A stretch of 17,032 bases of DNA, taken from Ponticaulis sp. (lineage in GTDB: Bacteria > Pseudomonadota > Alphaproteobacteria > Caulobacterales > Hyphomonadaceae). Position numbers and translations under genes: made by a program. Location of the stretch: assembly GCA_002699325.1 (NCBI GenBank), contig PABS01000028.1, forward strand, positions 1,910 to 18,941, written 5' to 3'. Numbering within the stretch: the first letter of the stretch is position 1; the number at the start of each line of letters is the position of its first letter. Of this stretch, positions 1 through 5,703 are shown piece after piece. Under the pieces are notes generated by a model that saw only the letters and a list, made by a program, of their open reading frames with translations, was not told where the DNA came from and did no database searches.

Positions 1-1
1 C

Positions 2-1252
2 ATCTCCTATATTGCCGGTCTGCAGATGCGCGATCGGATGAGCCATAAGGCTGGCCAGCGAAAAGTGCTTTGGATCGCTATTGGTTTGCAGCTGGGCCTG
101 CTCGCAGCATTCAAATATTTCGGCTTTTTTGCAGACAGCGCAGCCAATGCGCTGGCGAGTCTGGGGATGTCTGCCTCCTGGCCGACCCTGCACATTATCC
201 TGCCGGTGGGGATCAGTTTCTACATCTTCCAGGCGATCTCGTATCTGGTGGATGTCTATCGCAAGGATATCCCGGCTGAGACCAGCGTGAACCGTGTTGC
301 GCTCTATATCGCCTTCTTCCCGCAGCTTGTGGCTGGCCCGATTGTACGGGCAGCGAGTTTCTTTCCGCAGATTGATCGCAAGAAGACATTTTCATCTGCA
401 TTGTTTGCTGCGGGCGCGCGCGCCTTCATTCTGGGCTTTATCTATAAAGCGGCGATTGCCGACAATATCGCGCCATTTGTGGACCCGGTGTTTGCCGATA
501 TTGGGCGCTGGGATAATCAGAGCCTTCTGGCGGCAACATTGGCCTTTGGCACACAGATCTATTTCGACTTTGCCGGTTATTCCCTGATGGCTATTGGCGT
601 GGCGCGTTGGTTCGGTTTCTTCATTCCGAAGAACTTTGACTATCCGTATTCCTCCACCTCAATCAGCGAGTTCTGGCGGCGCTGGCATATGTCGCTGTCC
701 TTCTGGCTGCGCGACTATCTTTACATTCCGCTTGGCGGAAACCGTAAGGGGCCGCTCAAAACGTATCGTAATCTGATGATCACCATGGTTCTGGGCGGGC
801 TTTGGCATGGCGCGGCCTGGACCTTCGTCATCTGGGGCGCCATGCACGGTGTGGCACTCAGCGTGAACCGTTTCGTTGAGCGTCTTGTCGGGAAGGGCGC
901 CTTGCTGCCGATTGCAGGCGGCGCGCTTGGTCTGGCGCTGACCCTGATGGTGGTGTTCCTCGCCTGGGTGCCGTTCCGGGCAGAGAGCCTGTCTGATGCG
1001 GTTACCGTCTGGCAGGGCATTGGGGGTCTGCGCGAAGGCGGGGTGGAGCGGCTGCCGCTGATCGCCTTCTTTGTGCCTGCCCTGGTGTTGATTGATGCCC
1101 TGGTCTCTCGAGTGGGCGCGCTGAAGCGTCTGCCGCGGCACTGGTCCCTGCGAACCCCTTCGCTCTATTGGGCGGGTATGGGGTGTCTCGCCGCTCTGGC
1201 TGTCGCGCTTTATCCTCTCAAATCCGCGCCCTTCGTCTACTTCCAGTTCTGA
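2..1252 (+). CDS. MBOAT family O-acyltransferase, AlgI-like (5' truncated by window)
   Basis: A membrane-bound O-acyltransferase, the family that transfers acyl (often acetyl) groups to polysaccharides or other extracytoplasmic acceptors. The frame is open from base 2; the first Met codon at 26 sits inside conserved family sequence, so the true start lies upstream. The visible 416 residues contain many hydrophobic membrane segments. The family signature is clear: WRRWHMSLSFWLRDY, then the IPLGGNRKG loop, then GGLWHGAAWTF with the His proposed as catalytic (about residue 269 of the fragment), then WGAMHG. The acceptor cannot be told from sequence; AlgI-type enzymes act on alginate and relatives acetylate other exopolysaccharides or wall polymers. 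It ends 52 bases before mutM. From memory, Caulobacter has ubiquinone genes upstream of mutM, so this neighbour may be lineage-specific. The family call is sure; the substrate is unknown. Confidence 0.9.
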   Translation: MSYIAGLQMRDRMSHKAGQRKVLWIAIGLQLGLLAAFKYFGFFADSAANALASLGMSASWPTLHIILPVGISFYIFQAISYLVDVYRKDIPAETSVNRVALYIAFFPQLVAGPIVRAASFFPQIDRKKTFSSALFAAGARAFILGFIYKAAIADNIAPFVDPVFADIGRWDNQSLLAATLAFGTQIYFDFAGYSLMAIGVARWFGFFIPKNFDYPYSSTSISEFWRRWHMSLSFWLRDYLYIPLGGNRKGPLKTYRNLMITMVLGGLWHGAAWTFVIWGAMHGVALSVNRFVERLVGKGALLPIAGGALGLALTLMVVFLAWVPFRAESLSDAVTVWQGIGGLREGGVERLPLIAFFVPALVLIDALVSRVGALKRLPRHWSLRTPSLYWAGMGCLAALAVALYPLKSAPFVYFQF

Positions 1253-1304
1253 GGCCTGTCTTTCCGTCTGTTCAGCCCGCGGCGGTTGGGCTAGATGAGC
1301 GGCC

Positions 1305-2162
1305 ATGCCTGAATTACCCGAGGTCGAAACTGTTCGTCGTGGCCTGCAGCCCTTTCTGGAGGGGGCGGTGCTGGCGGATGTGAAGCTCAACCGACCGGAC
1401 CTGCGTTTTCCCTTCCCCGCCGATATGGTGGAGCGCTTACAGGGCGCTCGGGTGACCTCGCTGAGCCGGCGGGCCAAATATCTTGTGCTGGAGACAGACC
1501 GGCAGGATCGGCTGCTCATCCATCTGGGCATGTCTGGCCGGTTCACCATACACGAGCCCGAAACCGGTGCGGGGTTGAAGCCCGGCGAGTTCGCGCTCGC
1601 TCAGCCGACGCTGCCACAGCACGATCATGTCGTCTTCACGACGGACCGGCAGGTGAGGGTGGTGTTCAACGATCCGCGCCGGTTTGGCTATATGAAACTG
1701 TCGGCCATTGCGGAGGCTGATGAGAGCCTGGAGGGGATTGGCCCTGAGCCCCTCTCGAACGCGTTCTCAGCAGCCTATCTTGAGACGGCGCTGCGCGGTA
1801 AGAAAACGCCCATTAAGGCAGCGCTGCTAGATCAGCGGGTGGTGGCTGGGCTCGGCAATATCTATGTGTGTGAGGCGCTCTATAAATCGGGCATTTCGCC
1901 CCGGCGCCTGTCGGCCAATATCGGCGCAGTGAGGTCGGCGAGGCTGGTTCCTGCCATCCGGGACGTGCTTAACGCGGCGATTGAGGCTGGCGGCTCAAGC
2001 CTCAGAGATTACGCGCATGCCGATGGCAGTCTTGGTTACTTTCAACACAGCTTTAGCGTGTATGGTCGGGAAGGTGCCCCCTGTAGGGGGTGTGGGGCAC
2101 CCATTAAACGAATTGTCCAGTCTGGTCGGTCGACTTTCTTTTGCGCACAGTGCCAACACTGA
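1305..2162 (+). CDS. mutM: Formamidopyrimidine-DNA glycosylase (Fpg/MutM)
   Basis: Base-excision repair enzyme that removes 8-oxoguanine and other oxidised purines and nicks the abasic site by beta/delta elimination. After Met removal the catalytic N-terminal proline is exposed (MPELPEVETV, with Pro2, Glu3 and Glu6 present). Lys58 in SRRAKYL matches the conserved lysine. The C-terminal zinc finger is complete: Cys260-x2-Cys263-x16-Cys280-x2-Cys283, with Arg275 in QSGRSTFFC matching the lesion-contacting finger arginine. The length of 285 is slightly above the usual 270 or so, with the extra residues in the loop around 85-105. The start is fixed by the obligatory MPELPE sequence, although no strong Shine-Dalgarno is seen. 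mutM close upstream of rpsT/dnaA is usual in Caulobacter relatives. Confidence 0.97.
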   Translation: MPELPEVETVRRGLQPFLEGAVLADVKLNRPDLRFPFPADMVERLQGARVTSLSRRAKYLVLETDRQDRLLIHLGMSGRFTIHEPETGAGLKPGEFALAQPTLPQHDHVVFTTDRQVRVVFNDPRRFGYMKLSAIAEADESLEGIGPEPLSNAFSAAYLETALRGKKTPIKAALLDQRVVAGLGNIYVCEALYKSGISPRRLSANIGAVRSARLVPAIRDVLNAAIEAGGSSLRDYAHADGSLGYFQHSFSVYGREGAPCRGCGAPIKRIVQSGRSTFFCAQCQH

Positions 2163-2300
2163 CAGGCGTATTCGGTTGACCCTCCAATCTTCTCGTGGTC
2201 TCTCCTCGCCTTCAGTTGCGGGTGAGTTCTGACCCGGGCGCGTGACTGCGTTGCAGGTTGCGCGGCAGAGATGACCAAAACCCCAGCCAGAGGACATTAT

Positions 2301-3077
2301 ATGGCGTATGAAACACTGCTGATAGAGATCGAGGATCAGGTCGGCGTCATCAAGTTGAACCGCCCCGATGCGCTCAATGCTTTCAACAATCAGCTCATGG
2401 ATGAGTTGACCGCTGCGGTGGATGAGTTTGAAGCCAATCCCGACATTGGCTGTATTGTGATTACCGGCTCGAGCAAGGCGTTTGCCGCAGGGGCCGATAT
2501 CAAGGAAATGCAGGCCCAGACGTATATGACGGCCTATTGCGAAGATTTTATCACGCGCAATTGGGAACGTGTCTCAAGGTGTCGAAAGCCTGTCATCGCC
2601 GCTGTAGCGGGATATGCGCTGGGTGGCGGGTGTGAACTGGCCATGATGTGCGATTTCATTCTGGCCGGTGAGAATGCCAAGTTTGGTCAGCCAGAGATTA
2701 ATCTCGGTGTTATGCCGGGCGCGGGCGGCACTCAGCGTCTGACGCGTTTTGTTGGTAAATCCAAGGCGATGGAAATGTGCCTGACCGGCCGTTTCATGGA
2801 CGCCGAAGAAGCTGAACGCTGTGGCCTGGTATCCCGCGTGGTGCCAACCGATCAGTTGCTCGAAGAAGCAAAAAAAGTGGCGGCTGTTATTGCAGCCAAG
2901 TCACGTCCGATTGCCATGATGACCAAAGAAAGCGTGAATGCTGCCTATGAGACGATGCTCGGGCAGGGTATCATGTTTGAACGCCGCCTTTTCCATTCCA
3001 TGTTCTCAACTGAGGACCAGACTGAAGGCATGGAAGCCTTTATTGAGAAGCGGGATCCGCATTTCCGGAATAAATAA
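2301..3077 (+). CDS. Enoyl-CoA hydratase, crotonase family
   Basis: Crotonase-fold enzyme expected to add water to trans-2-enoyl-CoA in fatty-acid beta-oxidation. I chose the ATG at 2301 ([15 protein letters not shown], 258 residues): it has an AGAGGA ribosome-binding site about 6 bases upstream and matches the family length. An in-frame ATG at 2271 would add ten unsupported residues. Both catalytic glutamates of true hydratases are present: Glu112 in [12 protein letters not shown] and Glu132 in [17 protein letters not shown]. The oxyanion-hole segments [10 protein letters not shown] (about 61-70) and GYALGGG (about 104-110) are intact. This argues for a genuine short-chain hydratase, not an isomerase or dehalogenase of the same fold. 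It sits between mutM and rpsT with its own gaps, as in Caulobacter relatives. The family call is sure; exact substrate range is inferred. Confidence 0.93.
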   Translation: MAYETLLIEIEDQVGVIKLNRPDALNAFNNQLMDELTAAVDEFEANPDIGCIVITGSSKAFAAGADIKEMQAQTYMTAYCEDFITRNWERVSRCRKPVIAAVAGYALGGGCELAMMCDFILAGENAKFGQPEINLGVMPGAGGTQRLTRFVGKSKAMEMCLTGRFMDAEEAERCGLVSRVVPTDQLLEEAKKVAAVIAAKSRPIAMMTKESVNAAYETMLGQGIMFERRLFHSMFSTEDQTEGMEAFIEKRDPHFRNK

Positions 3078-3119
3078 GCCAGAAGAGTCCATTCTCTGCT
3101 GGTTTTCTGGGAAAAGACA

Positions 3120-3148
3120 TTGACCTTTTCGCGCAGGCGGCATATGAG
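3120..3148 (+). promoter_or_regulatory. Candidate rpsT promoter
   Basis: TTGACC at 3120-3125 (5 of 6 to the -35 consensus), a 17-base spacer and TATGAG at 3143-3148 (4 of 6 to the -10). The inferred start near 3155 leaves a leader of about 30 nt before rpsT. The -10 lies in the loop of a small inverted repeat (AGGCGG at 3135-3140, CCGCCT at 3150-3155) that could also weakly end the enoyl-CoA hydratase transcript. Inferred from spacing and consensus only. Confidence 0.5.
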
Positions 3149-3183
3149 ACCGCCTTTCCGAATTTTCCGACTGGAGACATTGC

Positions 3184-3447
3184 ATGGCCAACACCCGGTC
3201 AGCCAAAAAAATGGTTCGCAAGATCGAACGCCGCACTGAAGTGAACAAAGCGCGCCGCTCACGCGTGCGCACATACGTTCGCAAGGTTGAAGAGGCGATC
3301 GCTAGCGGCGACAAGACTGCGGCTCAAGAAGCACTGAAACAAGCTCAGCCTGAGCTGATGCGTGCGGCGTCTAAAGGCGTTATGCACAAGAACACGACCT
3401 CTCGGAAGGTGTCTCGCCTTTCCAAGCGCGTCGGAGCAATGGCATAA
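3184..3447 (+). CDS. rpsT: 30S ribosomal protein S20
   Basis: Small basic protein that binds 16S rRNA early in 30S assembly. The 87-residue product begins [17 protein letters not shown] and continues as the Lys/Arg-rich helical hairpin typical of S20, with the conserved [20 protein letters not shown] end. A GGAG site lies about 8 bases before the ATG. Length and sequence match the family throughout, with no sign of damage. It has its own candidate promoter upstream and a terminator downstream, so it looks monocistronic. rpsT directly before dnaA is a common alphaproteobacterial arrangement. Confidence 0.98.
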   Translation: MANTRSAKKMVRKIERRTEVNKARRSRVRTYVRKVEEAIASGDKTAAQEALKQAQPELMRAASKGVMHKNTTSRKVSRLSKRVGAMA

Positions 3448-3457
3448 CCGCCACTGC

Positions 3458-3481
3458 CTTGATGCCTTTTTGGGCGTCAAG
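3458..3481 (+). other. Imperfect hairpin after rpsT
   Basis: CTTGATGCC (3458-3466) pairs with GGCGTCAAG (3473-3481) over nine bases with one G-U wobble and a six-base loop. It begins 10 bases after the rpsT stop. It is not followed by a T run, so it is more likely a 3' stabilising or RNase-protecting hairpin than the terminator, which follows at 3501. Confidence 0.5.
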
Positions 3482-3500
3482 CAAATTAACTTCTGGAAGA

Positions 3501-3522
3501 GCGCCAGACATGGCGCTTTTTT
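3501..3522 (+). terminator. Rho-independent terminator of rpsT
   Basis: GCGCCA (3501-3506), tetraloop GACA, TGGCGC (3511-3516), then six T residues (3517-3522). The six-base perfect stem with a U6 tract is a canonical intrinsic terminator. It separates rpsT from the dnaA control region. Confidence 0.88.
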
Positions 3523-3656
3523 GTTGGATCATCCGTGACAGGACGTTATAGTTGACGAACCGTCACTGGCGAATCTGTCGCCGCTCACAGCCTTTGATAT
3601 CGGTTCAGCGCCATCTGCGAATCTCGCATGTGGAGAGGGTCGATTCAACCTGTGGG

Positions 3657-3669
3657 AATTGTGACAATT
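3657..3669 (+). repeat. Perfect 13-base palindrome
   Basis: AATTGT (3657-3662), central G, ACAATT (3664-3669). It lies in the middle of the CACA/TGTG cluster, between TGTGGGAAT and TTTTGTG. Possible operator; its binder is unknown. Confidence 0.4.
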
Positions 3670-3686
3670 TTGTGTTTTTCGCACAT

Positions 3687-3695
3687 TTTTCCACA
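3687..3695 (+). promoter_or_regulatory. DnaA-box-like site upstream of dnaA
   Basis: TTTTCCACA fits TTWTNCACA fully and differs from TTATCCACA at one base. A one-mismatch neighbour, TTTCGCACA, is at 3676-3684. Together they are the best DnaA-box candidates in this intergenic region. Confidence 0.5.
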
Positions 3696-3777
3696 ATCCA
3701 GGCGGGGTTATTCTCTTGACAGAAGTGGCTGAGAACATAAGGTGAACATTGTGCCAAAATGCGGCATAGTGACGTGG

Positions 3778-3816
3778 TTAATTTTTCCCTAAATTTTTTT
3801 CTTAAAGCGATTTAAG
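3778..3816 (+). other. AT-rich block with inverted repeat (possible unwinding element)
   Basis: From 3778 to 3806, 25 of 29 bases are A or T. The right end carries a perfect inverted repeat, CTTAAA (3801-3806), GCGA, TTTAAG (3811-3816). The left end, TTAA-N7-CTAA (3778-3792), misses the CtrA consensus TTAA-N7-TTAA by one base. A GGGCT/AGCCC inverted repeat follows at 3816-3826. Could serve as DNA unwinding element, CtrA-type site, or UP-element; undecided. Confidence 0.35.
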
Positions 3817-3846
3817 GGCTTAGCCCGGGTCAATATGCTATTTGTG

Positions 3847-3862
3847 GATTCAGCATAGATTC
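3847..3862 (+). promoter_or_regulatory. Paired GATTC (GANTC) methylation sites
   Basis: GATTC at 3847-3851 and 3858-3862, eleven bases apart and therefore on nearly the same DNA face. They end 16 bases before the candidate -35 of dnaA. GANTC is the CcrM methylation target in alphaproteobacteria, and hemimethylation-sensitive dnaA transcription is known in Caulobacter. That the same happens here is inferred. Confidence 0.45.
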
Positions 3863-3878
3863 TGTTGCGAAAGTCGCA

Positions 3879-3906
3879 TTGACCAAAACCCTGCGCCATT
3901 TATCCT
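3879..3906 (+). promoter_or_regulatory. Candidate dnaA promoter
   Basis: TTGACC (3879-3884), 16-base spacer, TATCCT (3901-3906). The inferred start near 3913 gives a leader of about 130 nt to the dnaA ATG. The -10 overlaps TTTATCCTA, which recurs inverted at 4008-4016. The leader includes a small CCCGG/CCGGG hairpin (3950-3954 with 3964-3968). Consensus-based only. Confidence 0.5.
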
Positions 3907-4043
3907 AGGCCACAGATCACAGGGAATGTCCGCACAAAGAGTTTTTTAACCCGGTAGCATAAGCCGGGAACGGGTGGGCTGTGTGTTCTTGAGTAGATTA
4001 CACAACTTAGGATAAACTTTTAATTCAGGGGTGCATTCGGGGC

Positions 4044-5477
4044 ATGACAAAACAAATAACGCCCGACGTAACTGACGCCGAAAACGGCGCGAACACCACA
4101 GCTGTCAGCATCTGGTATTCTGTACTGGAGTCGGTGAAGGCTGAAGTGTCGCCATCAGTGTACACGAAGTGGATTGAGGGACTGGAGTTTGTCGCTGAGA
4201 TTGATGGTGCGATCCAGATTGCGGCAAAGACCGGAATCCAGCGTGACCGCGTCAATGACGAGTTCCTTCGTAAGATGAATACGCTCTGGGCCGAGAAAGA
4301 TGAGCTCGGACGCAAATTGGTCGTCTCTTGTCTCAGCGATCTTCCAGAGGACGTTCGTGCTCTGGCTGAAGAGGTTCGCCAGGAGCGTCGCGAGAAGCGT
4401 GGAGCTGTTGCGGCTGATCCAGGTCTGCGGTCCAATGGGGCCCAGATGTGTTTCGAGACGCTTGTCGTTTCAGAGTCCAACCGTGTTGCGACCACAGTTG
4501 CGCGCAAGATTGCAGAAGATCAGGCAACGCCAGCTCAAACGGTCTATTTTTATGGCCGTCATGGCGTGGGTAAGACGCACCTTCTTCGTGCGATCGAGTC
4601 CAAAATGCTGCGCGATGGGTCTGACAGGACCGCTGTCTATATGAGCGCGGAAGAGTTCATGGTTGCGTTCGTGGAAGGCGTAAAGCGGAACGATACGAGT
4701 GATCTGAAAACGCGTCTGCGTTCGGCGGATGTGCTGCTCATTGATGACTTGCAGGCAATTGCCGGCATGGGTGGCACGCAGAAGGAGTTCTTCAGCAATA
4801 TCCGCGCTGTTGTCGCGCGTGGTGGCCAGGTCGTGATTACGGCTGATGTCAGCCCCTCTCAGCTGAATGCTCTGAACGCGCGTGTTCGTGAAGAGCTGCA
4901 GGGCGGTGTGCTGGTCGAGGTCAGTGATCCTGACGAGCAGATGCGTCGTGAAATCGTGCGCATGAAAGCTGGTATGATCGCTTCTGAGAATCCAGGCTTT
5001 GAGCTGACGGATGAGGCTGTCGAACTGATCGTCAGCCGCGTGAAAGGTCCGGGCCGTCAGCTTTACGGCGCCGTCTGCAATGTGTTCACAGCCACAACCT
5101 TTATCGGCAATCCGGTGACGCTTGAGGATGTCAGTGCAGCAGTCCGCCGCCAGTTGGGCGACCTCAAGCCGCCAAGCATTGATACGGTGAAGCGTGCGAC
5201 CATGACCGTGTTCGAGATTACCAAAACGGATCTGGAATCAGCGCGTCGCAGCCGGTCGGTCGCTTATCCGCGCCAGATTGCCATGTATCTCTGCCGCAAG
5301 CTGACCACGCGGTCACTTCCGCAGATTGGCCGTTTCTTTGGTAATCGCGATCACACCACGGTTCTGTACGCGGTGCGCAAGCTGGAAGATCTGGTGAAAG
5401 CAGACGCGACACTGCGCAAGGATATCGAACGCGTTGAGCGCGTGATTGAGGATTTGCAGGCGAGTTCAGAGAAATAA
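4044..5477 (+). CDS. dnaA: Chromosomal replication initiator DnaA
   Basis: Initiator ATPase that binds DnaA boxes, melts the origin and loads the helicase. The 477-residue protein has domain I (about 20-95, IWYSVLESVKAEVSPSVY), a short variable linker, the AAA+ core (about 130-340) and domain IV (about 380-470). Walker A is GRHGVGKT (171-178), Walker B LLIDD (231-235), sensor I ITADVSP with Asp268, and sensor II Arg338 in GPGRQLYGAV. The DNA-binding helix-turn-helix carries the signature FGNRDHTTVLYAVRK (about 432-446). Odd point: by gapless alignment from memory with E. coli box VII (DRLKSRFGWGL), the product reads ARVREELQGGV, so the arginine-finger position (E. coli Arg285) is Glu284, while Arg280 matches Arg281. 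The ATG at 4044 has only a weak GGGG-type site upstream. The identity is certain. Confidence 0.98.
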   Translation: MTKQITPDVTDAENGANTTAVSIWYSVLESVKAEVSPSVYTKWIEGLEFVAEIDGAIQIAAKTGIQRDRVNDEFLRKMNTLWAEKDELGRKLVVSCLSDLPEDVRALAEEVRQERREKRGAVAADPGLRSNGAQMCFETLVVSESNRVATTVARKIAEDQATPAQTVYFYGRHGVGKTHLLRAIESKMLRDGSDRTAVYMSAEEFMVAFVEGVKRNDTSDLKTRLRSADVLLIDDLQAIAGMGGTQKEFFSNIRAVVARGGQVVITADVSPSQLNALNARVREELQGGVLVEVSDPDEQMRREIVRMKAGMIASENPGFELTDEAVELIVSRVKGPGRQLYGAVCNVFTATTFIGNPVTLEDVSAAVRRQLGDLKPPSIDTVKRATMTVFEITKTDLESARRSRSVAYPRQIAMYLCRKLTTRSLPQIGRFFGNRDHTTVLYAVRKLEDLVKADATLRKDIERVERVIEDLQASSEK

Positions 5478-5492
5478 GGGTCTCTGGAATTA

Positions 5493-5548
5493 GGCCTCGA
5501 GGACCTGAAATGCGGTGCCATTCACCGATTTTCTCGGAAATCGAGGCC
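5493..5548 (+). repeat. Inverted repeat downstream of dnaA
   Basis: GGCCTCGA (5493-5500) and TCGAGGCC (5541-5548) are perfect eight-base arms 40 bases apart, enclosing a small CCGA/TCGG hairpin. A second hairpin, CCCCA-GAAAAA-TGGGG, follows at 5554-5569. Neither has a downstream T run. They begin 15 bases after the dnaA stop and probably fold in its 3' UTR. Confidence 0.4.
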
Positions 5549-5613
5549 CAGCGCCCCAGAAAAATGGGGAATCCGCTTCTTATCCCGTCAAACGACTTTT
5601 GTGTTGACGAAAA

Positions 5614-5623
5614 TTATGGATAA
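5614..5623 (+). promoter_or_regulatory. DnaA-box-like site between dnaA and dnaN
   Basis: TTATGGATAA reads TTATCCATA on the minus strand, one base from TTATCCACA. It is followed within five bases by the hairpin at 5628. TTGACG at 5604-5609 resembles a -35 element, but no good -10 lies at the right distance. Confidence 0.4.
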
Positions 5624-5627
5624 CTCT

Positions 5628-5666
5628 CAGCCCGTTTCGAATCGAAGCGGGCTGAATTTTGTTTTT
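5628..5666 (+). terminator. Terminator-like hairpin between dnaA and dnaN
   Basis: CAGCCCGTTTCGA (5628-5640) and TCGAAGCGGGCTG (5642-5654) pair almost fully, with one G-U, around a one-base centre (in practice the innermost pairs open to form the loop). AATTTTGTTTTT follows (5655-5666). This has the look of a strong intrinsic terminator or attenuator. It ends 37 bases before the dnaN start, so it should limit read-through from dnaA into dnaN. Confidence 0.7.
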
Positions 5667-5703
5667 AGGTAAGGGAGCCATGCGGGCTCCTGAGAGGCAG
5701 ACA

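Larger units (their letters stand above)
3523..4043 (+). other. Origin-like / dnaA regulatory intergenic region
   Basis: The 521 bases between the rpsT terminator and dnaA have no plausible gene. They contain about fifteen CACA/TGTG cores (3586 to 4004; roughly four expected by chance), one full match to relaxed DnaA box TTWTNCACA (TTTTCCACA, 3687-3695), a near match TTTCGCACA (3676-3684) and an ATCCACA core on the minus strand (3843-3851). There is also a very AT-rich block (3778-3806, 25 of 29 A/T) and five GANTC sites (3571, 3619, 3642, 3847, 3858). This mix fits either a replication origin with weak DnaA boxes and an unwinding element, or a dense dnaA promoter. In Caulobacter the origin is beside hemE and not directly upstream of dnaA, so the origin call is tentative. 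Confidence 0.45.

Noticed and set aside
659..1549. 296-residue minus-strand open frame across the MBOAT gene and mutM
   Set aside because: Spans two unrelated real genes on the other strand and is Arg/Gln/His-rich, as antisense frames in GC-rich DNA tend to be.
2271..2300. Upstream in-frame start for the enoyl-CoA hydratase
   Set aside because: The ATG at 2301 has the better ribosome-binding site and gives the normal family N-terminus and length.
3716..3744. TTGACA at 3716 as the dnaA promoter
   Set aside because: A perfect -35 hexamer, but no acceptable -10 lies 16-18 bases downstream (AAGGTG at 17). The TTGACC/TATCCT pair at 3879 is better.
5659..5703. Upstream TTG start for dnaN
   Set aside because: It lies in the T-rich tail of the terminator-like hairpin, and the family begins MKLTI at 5704.
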